Of a stretch of 8,596 bases of DNA, positions 1 to 6,887 are shown piece after piece. Positions within the stretch are counted from its first letter, which is position 1. Every line of letters starts with the position of its first letter. Below the pieces are notes generated by a model. It made no database searches and was not told where the DNA came from. It saw only the letters and a program-made list of their open reading frames with translations. This stretch comes from CAXQRU01 sp964226685 (GTDB taxonomy: Bacteria > Pseudomonadota > Gammaproteobacteria > Pseudomonadales > Cellvibrionaceae), in contig CAXQRU010000024.1 in assembly GCA_964226685.1 (NCBI GenBank), positions 1-8,596 on the forward strand, given 5' to 3'. Position numbers and translations under genes: made by a program.

Positions 1-21
1 TACACGACGCTCTTCCGATCT
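1..21 (+). other. Illumina TruSeq read 1 adapter (non-biological)
   Basis: The first 21 bases match the 3' end of the TruSeq universal adapter, ending in GCTCTTCCGATCT (9-21). This is library sequence, not genome. The insert begins at about base 22, so the minus-strand gene entering here is truncated by the library end or assembly. Confidence 0.97.
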
Positions 22-391
22 CTGTTTTATAAAATGCTTCGCCCTCTATAATAAAGCCAAATTTTTCGTAAAATGCAACAGCCGTGGCTCTGGCATCAAG
101 CCATAATAGCGATGCTTCATGGTGCGTAAGATGTTCTATAATATGTTCCAGTACCATGGAGCCAAAGCCCTTGCCTCTGTATTCTCTCAATGTTGCAAAT
201 TTTCGAAGGCGAGCAACGCCATTTGATAGATAGACTGAAGCTACGCAAATGACTTGCTGGTCATTCTTGACTCCAAAATGTAGTCCGTTAGCATCATCGT
301 CTATGCGACAGAATTCGATCGGTTCATTGGGCCATAAGACTAAGTGTCGAACGGGTAGTGCATCCTCAATATCTAAAAGTTCTACTTTCAT
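22..391 (-). CDS. GNAT-family N-acetyltransferase, 3' end missing
   Basis: This frame starts at the ATG at 391-389 and runs without a stop for 123 codons into the adapter. The product begins MKVELLDIEDALPVRHLVLW. It carries the acetyl-CoA-binding signature of the GNAT fold: a strand reading ARLRKFATL (residues 60-68), then the pyrophosphate loop REYRGKGFG (69-77) leading into a helix. The late motif ATAVAFYEKFGF (102-113) follows, which is typical of the final GNAT helix and strand. Relatives of this type are about 140-150 residues, so roughly 15-25 C-terminal residues are probably lost. It would move an acetyl group from acetyl-CoA to an amine, but the substrate cannot be told from sequence. 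It lies 12 bases after the xerD stop on the same strand. A possible Shine-Dalgarno AGAGG sits inside the end of xerD, rather far (16 bases) from the ATG, so co-transcription with xerD is likely. Confidence 0.85.
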
Positions 392-403
392 AACTGACTA
401 AAC

Positions 404-1276
404 TCAACCTCTTGGATGATGTTGTTGGTGAAGTTGTTGCAAACGTTCGGTCGCGACATGTGTGTAAATCTGAGTGGTCGATAGATCACTATGTCCAAGA
501 AGCAATTGCACTACCCGAAGGTCTGCCCCATGGTTGATTAAATGTGTAGCAAAGGCATGCCTGAGTGTATGTGGGGAGATTTTTTTTTGGATGTTGGCGA
601 GCTTGGCCAGTTGCTTGATTCGATGCCAAAAGGTTTGTCGTGTCATGGCTTGAGCTCGAGAACTCGGGAATAATATGGTGTGATTATTATTTTTCAAAAG
701 CTCAGATCTAGCCTCACGATGGTATTTTTCCAGCCATTTGATGGCGGTCTCGCCCATGGGGACTAAGCGCTCTTTGTTACCTTTTCCTAACACTCGTATA
801 ACGCCTTGGTTAAGATTGATGTCTCCAATTGTTAATTCCACCAGTTCACTAACGCGCAGCCCTGTAGCGTAGAGTAATTCCAGCATGGCCTTATCCCTTA
901 GACCTAGCGCATTCGTGGTGTCAGCTACATTAAGTAGCGCCTCGACATCGGCCTCACTGAGGCTATGAGGCAGATTTCTGCCTAATTTGGGGTGTTCTAC
1001 GTTGCTGGCAGGATTATCTTTTCTCAGGCCTTCACGAATGCAATAGTCGAAGAAGCCTCTTAGGCTAGATAGTGCTCTAGCGGCTGAGCGAGCGGATAAA
1101 CCTTGAGATAGCCTTTTAGCAAAGTAAGAGCGAATGTCGATTTCGCTGGCTAGGCTAATATCGGTATCGATAGTATCGGAAAACTGCCTTAAATCTCTTC
1201 GGTAGGAGAGTTGAGAGTGTTTGCTAAGGCCTCGTTCAAGCCACAAGCTATTGATATATTTGTCGATTGTCGTCAT
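404..1276 (-). CDS. xerD: Site-specific tyrosine recombinase XerD
   Basis: XerD works with XerC at dif to resolve chromosome dimers at the division septum, under FtsK control. The 290-residue product has an N-terminal SAM-like core-binding domain (about 1-95) and a C-terminal catalytic domain. The full catalytic set is visible: R141 in TGLRVSEL, K165 in GKGNKER, H236 and R239 in SPHTLRH, H262 in LLGHSDLSTTQ, and the nucleophile Y271 in IYTHV. The C-terminus THVATERLQQLHQQHHPRG is almost that of E. coli XerD, which favours XerD over XerC, as does the neighbouring dsbC/recJ. The start is fixed by an in-frame TAG three codons upstream (1283-1285). The protein is therefore about 7 residues shorter at the N-terminus than E. 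coli XerD (298). No strong ribosome binding site is seen before the ATG. It is transcribed divergently from dsbC, unlike the co-directional E. coli order. Confidence 0.96.
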   Translation of the reverse strand: MTTIDKYINSLWLERGLSKHSQLSYRRDLRQFSDTIDTDISLASEIDIRSYFAKRLSQGLSARSAARALSSLRGFFDYCIREGLRKDNPASNVEHPKLGRNLPHSLSEADVEALLNVADTTNALGLRDKAMLELLYATGLRVSELVELTIGDINLNQGVIRVLGKGNKERLVPMGETAIKWLEKYHREARSELLKNNNHTILFPSSRAQAMTRQTFWHRIKQLAKLANIQKKISPHTLRHAFATHLINHGADLRVVQLLLGHSDLSTTQIYTHVATERLQQLHQQHHPRG

Positions 1277-1318
1277 TGTGAACTAATTGCCATTAGTGCT
1301 TTCAAAGTTACATTAGAA

Positions 1319-1352
1319 TCTACCATACGATAATAGAGCTAGGTTTGGTAGA
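1319..1352. repeat. Inverted repeat TCTACCA...TGGTAGA
   Basis: Perfect 7-base arms, TCTACCA at 1319-1325 and TGGTAGA at 1346-1352, are separated by 20 bases. The right arm overlaps the proposed -35 box of the dsbC promoter. The geometry would suit a dimeric DNA-binding protein at a divergent promoter, but no regulator is identified. A 7-base match can also arise by chance. Confidence 0.35.
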
Positions 1353-1376
1353 CTGTTGCTATTTGGGCCCTATATT
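1349..1376 (+). promoter_or_regulatory. Candidate sigma70 promoter for dsbC
   Basis: TAGACT (1349-1354, 4 of 6 to the -35 consensus) is followed after 16 bases by TATATT (1371-1376, 5 of 6 to the -10 consensus). Transcription would begin about 25 bases before the dsbC ATG. The assignment rests on consensus matching only. Confidence 0.35.
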
Positions 1377-1380
1377 AGGG
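1368..1380. repeat. Small palindrome CCCTA-TAT-TAGGG over the -10 region
   Basis: Five-base arms (1368-1372 and 1376-1380) flank a 3-base centre and cover the proposed -10 box of the dsbC promoter. It could be an operator half-site pair, or chance. It is too short to act as a terminator and is not followed by a T-run. Confidence 0.25.
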
Positions 1381-1407
1381 GTAAATTACTAGAATTGAGA
1401 TGAAATT

Positions 1408-2322
1408 ATGAAAGTGTTTTTTTCTAAAGCGTTTGCTTCGTTCGGTATTGCTGTGTTGTCAGTAAGTGCTTTAGTCAGTTGTGCTGATGCAGACAAGCCT
1501 GATCAAAAACAAGATGCAAAAGCGGTTGAGTCGTCGCAAGTATCTACTCCAGAGCCTGCTGTCAAGCCAGCTGTTGCTTCTGAATCAAAAGTTGAAGAAG
1601 TTGTTGCATCGCCTGAGCCAGAGTCAGAGTCCCTTAAGCCGGTCAGTCCTGCAGAGTTATTGTCTAAGTTAAAAGCGGTTAGGCCGGAAATCCCCGTTGA
1701 GCAGGCGGTGGTTCAGCCCTCCAAAATTGCAGGCTTGTATGAGGTCACATTGGGTCGAGAGGTGATCTATGTTACGCCTGACGGGGGTTTTTTGTTGGTG
1801 GGTGATCTCTATCAAATAGAGAATAATCAGCTGGTCAATCTGCAGGAACAAGCAAGAAGAGAAGCTGAGGCCCGTTTTGCGCCAAAGCGAGCAGAGTTGT
1901 TAGCGGCCGTTAATGAAAAGGATATGGTGATTTTCCCGGCTATAGGTGAGAAGAAGGCTCATGTCTTTGTGTTCACGGATATCGATTGTGGCTATTGTCG
2001 TCGCCTACATGGCCAAATTGAGCAATTTCAATCAAAGGGGATAGAGGTGCGTTATTTGGCGTTTCCGCGTGCGGGTGCCCAATCTATGAGTGCAAAAAAA
2101 TTGGAGACGACCTGGTGTTCCGCCAACCGCCAAGAAGCCATGACTCGCTTCAAAAAAGGCGAGAATGTATCTTTGATTTCTTGCGAGAATCCTGTGGCTG
2201 CGCAATATGAGCTGGGTATGCAGGTTGGAGTGAGTGGTACCCCTGCCATCGTGTTTGAGGATGGTACCTTGGTTCCAGGAGCTGTGAGCCCAGAGCAGTT
2301 GGCCAGCATGCTAAAAATCTAA
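1408..2322 (+). CDS. dsbC: Thiol:disulfide isomerase DsbC, predicted lipoprotein form
   Basis: DsbC is a V-shaped periplasmic dimer that reshuffles wrong disulfides and is kept reduced by DsbD. In this 304-residue product the C-terminal thioredoxin-fold domain (about 184-304) has the active site C194-G-Y-C197. It also has the cis-proline motif GTP (277-279), and C237 and C259 at the 22-residue spacing of the structural disulfide of E. coli DsbC. Residues about 79-150 fit the N-terminal dimerisation domain. Unusually, the signal sequence ends in a lipobox, L22-V-S-C25, with Ala at +2, predicting lipidation and outer-membrane sorting. A tether rich in Ala, Val, Glu, Pro and Ser (about 26-80) follows. 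This makes it some 70 residues longer than the soluble E. coli precursor (236). The lipoprotein call is inference; ordinary signal peptidase I cleavage nearby is possible. DsbG is a less likely identity given the xerD/recJ neighbourhood. An upstream ATG at 1400 is out of frame. Confidence 0.92.
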   Translation: MKVFFSKAFASFGIAVLSVSALVSCADADKPDQKQDAKAVESSQVSTPEPAVKPAVASESKVEEVVASPEPESESLKPVSPAELLSKLKAVRPEIPVEQAVVQPSKIAGLYEVTLGREVIYVTPDGGFLLVGDLYQIENNQLVNLQEQARREAEARFAPKRAELLAAVNEKDMVIFPAIGEKKAHVFVFTDIDCGYCRRLHGQIEQFQSKGIEVRYLAFPRAGAQSMSAKKLETTWCSANRQEAMTRFKKGENVSLISCENPVAAQYELGMQVGVSGTPAIVFEDGTLVPGAVSPEQLASMLKI

Positions 2323-2352
2323 GCCAATTAGCCAGATAGTGTAGAGTTTAAA

Positions 2353-2381
2353 TTGACAGCAATCGCCCATGCGAGTAATGT
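2353..2381 (+). promoter_or_regulatory. Possible promoter upstream of hom
   Basis: A perfect -35 hexamer TTGACA (2353-2358) lies in the 95-base gap between dsbC and hom. The -10 is weak: TAATGT (2376-2381) at 17-base spacing matches only 3 of 6 positions, and AGTAAT (2374-2379) at 15-base spacing matches 4 of 6. Together with the gap length it suggests hom-thrC-recJ may have their own start site. No clear terminator follows dsbC, so read-through is also possible. Confidence 0.35.
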
Positions 2382-2417
2382 TGCGGCTTTGTTTTTTATA
2401 GTGAAGTAAGGCGAGTC

Positions 2418-3707
2418 ATGTCATCTAACACATTGTCGGTAGGGATTTGTGGTTTGGGAACGGTTGCGGCTGGCACAATCAATGTGCTGCGCCGCAACCA
2501 TGTCGAAATATGTAATCGAGCAGGGTCTGAAATTACCATTGCCCAAATTGGTGCTCGTCGTGATAACCCAAACTGCGATACTAGCTCGTTCAATGTCACC
2601 AGAGATATTTTTGAGGTGGCCCGCAACCCTAATGTCGATGTATTGGTTGAGCTGATTGGCGGCACAACTACAGCCAAGGAATTGGTGTTGACGGCTATTG
2701 AAAACGGCAAACATATCGTGACGGCCAATAAAGCGCTTATCGCTGAGCATGGTCATGAAATCTTCTCCAAGGCCGCCAGTGCTGGTGTCAACGTGCATTT
2801 TGAAGGTGCTATCGCCGGCGGCATTCCTATTGTAAAAGCCATCCGTGAAGGTTTAGCCGCGAACCGTATCCAGTGGTTGGCTGGCATCATTAACGGAACC
2901 AGTAACTTCTTGCTTACTGAAATGGCCGAAAAGGGCAGTGACTTTGCCGATGTATTGCAAAAAGCTCAAAAATTAGGCTATGCCGAAGCTGACCCAAGCT
3001 TTGATATTGGTGGTATCGACGCGGCACATAAGCTAGTGATTTTGGCCTCATTAGCCTTTGGCATTCGTTTGGATTTCTCCAAAGTCTATATCGAAGGTAT
3101 TACAGAGATCTCTCCGGTTGATTTGGAATCGGCCGCCTCGCTAGGCTATCGTATCAAGCACCTTGGGATCGCTAAACGCACACCAGAGGGCATTGAGCTT
3201 AGAGTTCACCCAACCTTGATTCCCAAAAAGCGTTTAATTGCCAATGTTGATGGTGTCATGAACGCGGTGGTGGTCAAGGGTGATGCGGTTGGGCCTACCT
3301 TGTACTACGGCGCTGGTGCTGGCTCTGAGCCAACGGCCTCAGCGGTGGTGGCCGATATCATCGATTTGGCTAAGACTAATGCGGTTTATTCTGGTTATGG
3401 TTGCGCTGAGCTAACGCCTGAGGTGATCTTACCTATTGAAAAAATATCTACCGCTTACTACTTGCGTTTAGAGGTCGAAGATAAGCCTGGTGTATTATCG
3501 AGCATCACTCATGTTTTTAGTGAGTTGGGTATCAGCATTGAGGCGGTTAACCAAGAAGAGCCTCAAGATGATCAAACCTTTGCGACCATTGCCGTGTTGA
3601 CCGATGTTACTCGTGAAGATATCTTTACCAGAGCAGTAGAAGCTTTGGAACAATTGCCAGCGGTTCGAGGGGCTATCGCTCGAATTCGCGTAGAGACCAT
3701 GAAATAA
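2418..3707 (+). CDS. hom: Homoserine dehydrogenase (ACT-domain, monofunctional)
   Basis: The enzyme reduces aspartate 4-semialdehyde to homoserine with NAD(P)H, at the branch to threonine and methionine. The 429-residue product begins with a Rossmann motif GICGLGTVAAG (9-19). It has K105 in VTANKALIA, the motif NGTSNF (159-164), and the catalytic stretch GYAEADPSFDIGGIDAAHK (187-205). There E190, D201 and K205 sit at the spacing known for the catalytic acid and lysine residues of yeast homoserine dehydrogenase. A C-terminal ACT domain starts near 347 (LRLEVEDKPGVLSSIT), which usually means allosteric control by threonine. There is no aspartokinase fusion, unlike E. coli ThrA and like Pseudomonas Hom. 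The start is supported by TAAGG (2407-2411) six bases before the ATG. thrC follows after 12 bases. No thr-type leader peptide is visible upstream. Confidence 0.96.
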   Translation: MSSNTLSVGICGLGTVAAGTINVLRRNHVEICNRAGSEITIAQIGARRDNPNCDTSSFNVTRDIFEVARNPNVDVLVELIGGTTTAKELVLTAIENGKHIVTANKALIAEHGHEIFSKAASAGVNVHFEGAIAGGIPIVKAIREGLAANRIQWLAGIINGTSNFLLTEMAEKGSDFADVLQKAQKLGYAEADPSFDIGGIDAAHKLVILASLAFGIRLDFSKVYIEGITEISPVDLESAASLGYRIKHLGIAKRTPEGIELRVHPTLIPKKRLIANVDGVMNAVVVKGDAVGPTLYYGAGAGSEPTASAVVADIIDLAKTNAVYSGYGCAELTPEVILPIEKISTAYYLRLEVEDKPGVLSSITHVFSELGISIEAVNQEEPQDDQTFATIAVLTDVTREDIFTRAVEALEQLPAVRGAIARIRVETMK

Positions 3708-3719
3708 TTAGGATACACC

Positions 3720-5108
3720 GTGAAATACATTAGTACCCGTGGGCAGGCGCCTGCACTCAATTTTGAAGATGTCGTATTAACTGGTCTAGCGGCTGATGGT
3801 GGCCTCTATGTACCCGAAACATTGCCCGAATTTTCGAAAGAAGAGATCGCCTCATGGGCGGGGCTTTCTTATCAGGAATTAGCCTTTAAAGTAATGTCGC
3901 CATTTGTGGCCGGCGAAATCAGTGATGACGACTTCAAAGCCATCATCGATAAGGCTTATGCCAGCTTTCGCCATCCTGCGATTGCGCCGCTGGTGCAAAC
4001 AGCTCATAACGAGTGGATTCTTGAATTATTTCAAGGCCCTACCTTAGCCTTTAAAGATTTTGCGCTACAGTTGTTGGGCCATATCTTGGATCATATTCTG
4101 GCCAAGCGCGGCCAAAAAGTCGTAGTGATGGGAGCCACTTCTGGCGATACCGGTTCGGCGGCGATTGAGGGCTGCAGGCGCTGCGAAAATATCGATATTT
4201 TCATTTTGCATCCCCATCAACGTGTATCGGATGTTCAGCGCAAACAAATGACAACGGTCATTGCGCCCAATGTTCACAATATTGCTTTGCAAGGTAACTT
4301 TGATGATTGCCAGAGCATGGTTAAAGCCAGCTTTCGCGACCAATCCTTTTTGCCAGAGGGTCGCCAGCTTGCTGCGGTCAACTCTATTAACTGGGCGCGT
4401 ATCATGGCCCAAATCGTTTATTACTTCTATGCGGCCTTGGCCCTGGGTGGCCCTGCTAGAGCGGTGTCTTTCTCGGTGCCTACGGGTAATTTCGGCGATA
4501 TTTTTGCGGGTTATCTAGCCAAAAAAATGGGCTTGCCGATTGATCAGCTCATCATTGCGACCAATTCTAACGATATTTTGCATCGCTGCATCAGTGCGAA
4601 TGATCACAGTCGCCAGCCATTGGTGCACTCGTTATCACCCAGTATGGATATTATGGTATCCAGTAATTTTGAGCGTTTATTGTTTGATGCCTATGGTCGA
4701 GATGGTCAAGCCATTGCCGATTTAATGTCCTCATTTGATCAAGGTTGTATGACCCTAAGTGATTCAGCGTTGGCTGAGGTTCGCCAGCTATTTAGCAGCT
4801 ATCGGCTAGACGATAAGCCCATGATTGAAGTGATTAGAAATACCTGGAACGATACGGGTTATTTGTTAGATCCTCATACGGCAATTGGCCTAGAAGCGGC
4901 GCGTCAAACCCACAAAGGTCATAGCCCTGTGGTCTGTTTAGCGACAGCGCACCCAGCGAAATTCCCGGAAGCGGTGCGTATGGCGGGTTACCCGAATGAT
5001 CCAGCGCTGCCACCCCATATGGCGGATTTATTCGAGCGTGAGGAGCAATTTGATGTGCTCGAAAACGATAAGGCAAAAGTACAGGACTACATTACGCGTC
5101 ACCTATGA
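3720..5108 (+). CDS. thrC: Threonine synthase
   Basis: This PLP enzyme converts O-phosphohomoserine to threonine, the last step of the pathway whose earlier step is encoded just upstream. The thrB kinase is not in this window. The 462-residue product starts MKYISTRGQAPALNFEDV, the normal N-terminus of the family, from a GTG codon at 3720. AGGA (3710-3713), six bases upstream, supports this start. K112 in GPTLAFKDFALQ is the expected Schiff-base lysine. The loops GATSGDTGSAA (138-148) and PTGNFGD (254-260) fit the substrate- and PLP-phosphate-binding positions. Length agrees with the longer, bacterial/fungal type of threonine synthase. Its TGA overlaps the recJ ATG in an ATGA junction, so the two are probably translationally coupled. 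Nothing is missing or odd beyond the GTG start. Confidence 0.96.
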   Translation: MKYISTRGQAPALNFEDVVLTGLAADGGLYVPETLPEFSKEEIASWAGLSYQELAFKVMSPFVAGEISDDDFKAIIDKAYASFRHPAIAPLVQTAHNEWILELFQGPTLAFKDFALQLLGHILDHILAKRGQKVVVMGATSGDTGSAAIEGCRRCENIDIFILHPHQRVSDVQRKQMTTVIAPNVHNIALQGNFDDCQSMVKASFRDQSFLPEGRQLAAVNSINWARIMAQIVYYFYAALALGGPARAVSFSVPTGNFGDIFAGYLAKKMGLPIDQLIIATNSNDILHRCISANDHSRQPLVHSLSPSMDIMVSSNFERLLFDAYGRDGQAIADLMSSFDQGCMTLSDSALAEVRQLFSSYRLDDKPMIEVIRNTWNDTGYLLDPHTAIGLEAARQTHKGHSPVVCLATAHPAKFPEAVRMAGYPNDPALPPHMADLFEREEQFDVLENDKAKVQDYITRHL

Positions 5109-6826
5109 CCGTTCTAGAGCGCTCGGCTGATACAAGCGCTTGTGACTTCCCAAGCCACTGGTCGCCCGCCTTGCGTCGCATTTTTGCGGCCAGGGGGGTC
5201 ACTGGTAGCGAACAGCTCAATTACAGTGCCCAAAAATTATTACCACCCGATGGTTTAAAGGGGCTGCCTCAAGCGATTGCACGTTTGCAGCAAGCGCTTC
5301 AAAATAATGAACACATTGTTATTGTGGGTGACTTCGATGCCGACGGTGCCACGAGTACGACTTTGGCCTACCAGTCGCTCAAGGCAATGGGGTTTCAAAA
5401 AGTCGACTACCTAGTGCCCAACCGTTTTGATTACGGCTACGGTTTAACGCCTGAAATTGTTGAGGTGGCCGCCGAGCGTTTCCAGCCGCAACTGATTATT
5501 ACCGTGGATAATGGTATTTCCAGTTGTGATGGTGTGGCTACTGCGATGACGCTTGATATCGATGTGATTGTCACAGACCATCATTTACCTGGTGATCAAA
5601 CCCCTGAAGCCTGTGCGATCGTTAATCCCAATCAGCGAGGCTGTGAGTTCGAGAGTAAACAGCTCGCCGGTGTGGGGGTGATTTTCTATGTAATGAGTGC
5701 GCTTCGCAAGGCTCTGAGAGAGCAGGGGTGGTTTAAAAGCCGTGGTATCGCAGAGCCAAATATGGCCCAGTATCTTGATTTGGTGGCGCTAGGAACGGTG
5801 GCCGATGTGGTACCGCTCGATTACAACAATAGAATTTTGGTGCACCAGGGTTTGCAGCGTATTCGTGCCGGTGTAGCTCGCCCTGGTATTTATGCTTTGC
5901 TGCAAGTGGCTCGCAAAGCTTACGATCGTATCGCCAGTATTGACTTGGGTTTTATTGTAGGCCCAAGGCTCAATGCGGCAGGGCGCTTGGATGATATTAG
6001 CCGAGGCATCGCTTGTCTGTTAGCCCAAAGCTTGCCAGAGGCCTTGCCTATTGCCTCAGAACTCGATGAATTAAATCACGAACGCCGAGCTATTGAGCGT
6101 TCTATGCAGGCACAAGCCTTGGAGCTACTCGGTGAGATTGATTGTGGTGATCACTTACCTTGGGGCTTGAGCTTATACGAGCCGGACTGGCACCAGGGAG
6201 TGATAGGTATTTTGGCCGGCCGCTTAAAAGAGCGCTATCACCGCCCCGTAATTGCCTTTGCAGAGGCCAGTGATACCGAAATCAAAGGCTCAGCGCGCTC
6301 CATAGAAGGACTGCATATTCGAGATGCACTGGATCGATTGGCAAAGCATTATCCTCATTTATTGCAAAAATTTGGTGGCCATGCCATGGCCGCTGGCCTG
6401 AGTTTGAAAAAGCAAGATTTTGCAGAATTTTCAAAAGCCTTTGATGAAACAGTGAGAGAAATGCTCAACGAGGATGCCCTGACTCAGCGTTGGCTAACCG
6501 ATGGCGAGTTAAGCTCAGATGAACTGACCCTAGAGTTTGCTCATCAAATCAAAGACAGCGGCCCCTGGGGGCAGCATTTTCCAGAACCCAGTTTTGTGGG
6601 CACCTTTAACGTGATCAATCACCGAATCGTTGGTGAAAAGCATTTAAAGCTTGCCTTGTCGCATCCTAGTCGTGGCATTATCGATGCTATCGCTTTTAAT
6701 GTTGATTCCGAGTGGTTAGAGCGAGAATTGAGTGAGATTACGCTTGTGTACCAGCTTGATGTTAACGTGTATCAGGGTGATGAATCGGCTCAGTTAATTG
6801 TTCGCCATATTGTTGAGGCTGCTTAG
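5105..6826 (+). CDS. recJ: Single-stranded-DNA-specific 5'-3' exonuclease RecJ
   Basis: RecJ degrades ssDNA 5' to 3' in RecF-pathway recombination, mismatch repair and base excision repair. The 573-residue product matches the usual length (E. coli 577) and shows the DHH phosphoesterase motifs in order. These are VGDFDADG (74-81), TVDNGIS (133-139), TDHH (157-160) and LGTVADVVPL (229-238), which supply the metal-binding aspartates and histidines. LGFIVGPRLNAAGRLDD (281-297) follows, then the DHHA1 domain with FGGHAMAAG (423-431), and a C-terminal OB-like region (about 465-573). The ATG lies inside the thrC stop (ATGA overlap). No separate Shine-Dalgarno is seen, fitting coupled translation. 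In many relatives the next gene is prfB; here it is not. GC content falls visibly just downstream: 53% by hand count over 5941-6000 against 27% over 7141-7200. Confidence 0.97.
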   Translation: MTVLERSADTSACDFPSHWSPALRRIFAARGVTGSEQLNYSAQKLLPPDGLKGLPQAIARLQQALQNNEHIVIVGDFDADGATSTTLAYQSLKAMGFQKVDYLVPNRFDYGYGLTPEIVEVAAERFQPQLIITVDNGISSCDGVATAMTLDIDVIVTDHHLPGDQTPEACAIVNPNQRGCEFESKQLAGVGVIFYVMSALRKALREQGWFKSRGIAEPNMAQYLDLVALGTVADVVPLDYNNRILVHQGLQRIRAGVARPGIYALLQVARKAYDRIASIDLGFIVGPRLNAAGRLDDISRGIACLLAQSLPEALPIASELDELNHERRAIERSMQAQALELLGEIDCGDHLPWGLSLYEPDWHQGVIGILAGRLKERYHRPVIAFAEASDTEIKGSARSIEGLHIRDALDRLAKHYPHLLQKFGGHAMAAGLSLKKQDFAEFSKAFDETVREMLNEDALTQRWLTDGELSSDELTLEFAHQIKDSGPWGQHFPEPSFVGTFNVINHRIVGEKHLKLALSHPSRGIIDAIAFNVDSEWLERELSEITLVYQLDVNVYQGDESAQLIVRHIVEAA

Positions 6827-6849
6827 CGACGGGTTTTAGGGTTTTGTAG

Positions 6850-6855
6850 TACAAT
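6850..6855 (+). promoter_or_regulatory. Possible -10 box for fic
   Basis: TACAAT matches 5 of 6 positions of the -10 consensus and would start transcription about 26 bases before the fic ATG. No recognisable -35 box lies at 15-19 bases upstream and there is no extended -10 TG. Support is therefore weak. Confidence 0.25.
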
Positions 6856-6887
6856 GAGTAAGTGGCTGATGACTGAAGGATTGCCCC

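Larger units (their letters stand above)
1277..1407. promoter_or_regulatory. Divergent xerD/dsbC intergenic region
   Basis: The 131 bases separate the start codons of two oppositely transcribed genes, so promoters for both must lie here or just inside the genes. It holds two short inverted repeats and one fair sigma70-like promoter toward dsbC, each listed separately. No convincing -35/-10 pair for xerD was found, and no RNA gene or extra coding frame is apparent. Confidence 0.6.

Noticed and set aside
404..1276. xerD read as an integrase marking a mobile element
   Set aside because: Its close match to housekeeping XerD at the C-terminus and its place beside dsbC/recJ show a chromosomal recombinase; no attachment-site repeats were seen.
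2052..2309. Antisense ORFs inside dsbC, hom, thrC and recJ
   Set aside because: They lie wholly within strongly conserved genes, have no recognisable motifs or ribosome sites, and are explained as frame shadows.
2378..2401. Seven-codon ORF (MLRLCFL) before hom, considered as a thr-type leader peptide, with a T-run at 2392-2397 as an attenuator
   Set aside because: It has no threonine, isoleucine or methionine codons and no ribosome site. The only hairpin candidate (CGC CCAT GCG, 2364-2373) has a 3-base stem, too weak for attenuation or termination.
6827..6887. prfB and its programmed frameshift expected after recJ
   Set aside because: No RF2-like sequence is present; the next coding frame is clearly Fic.
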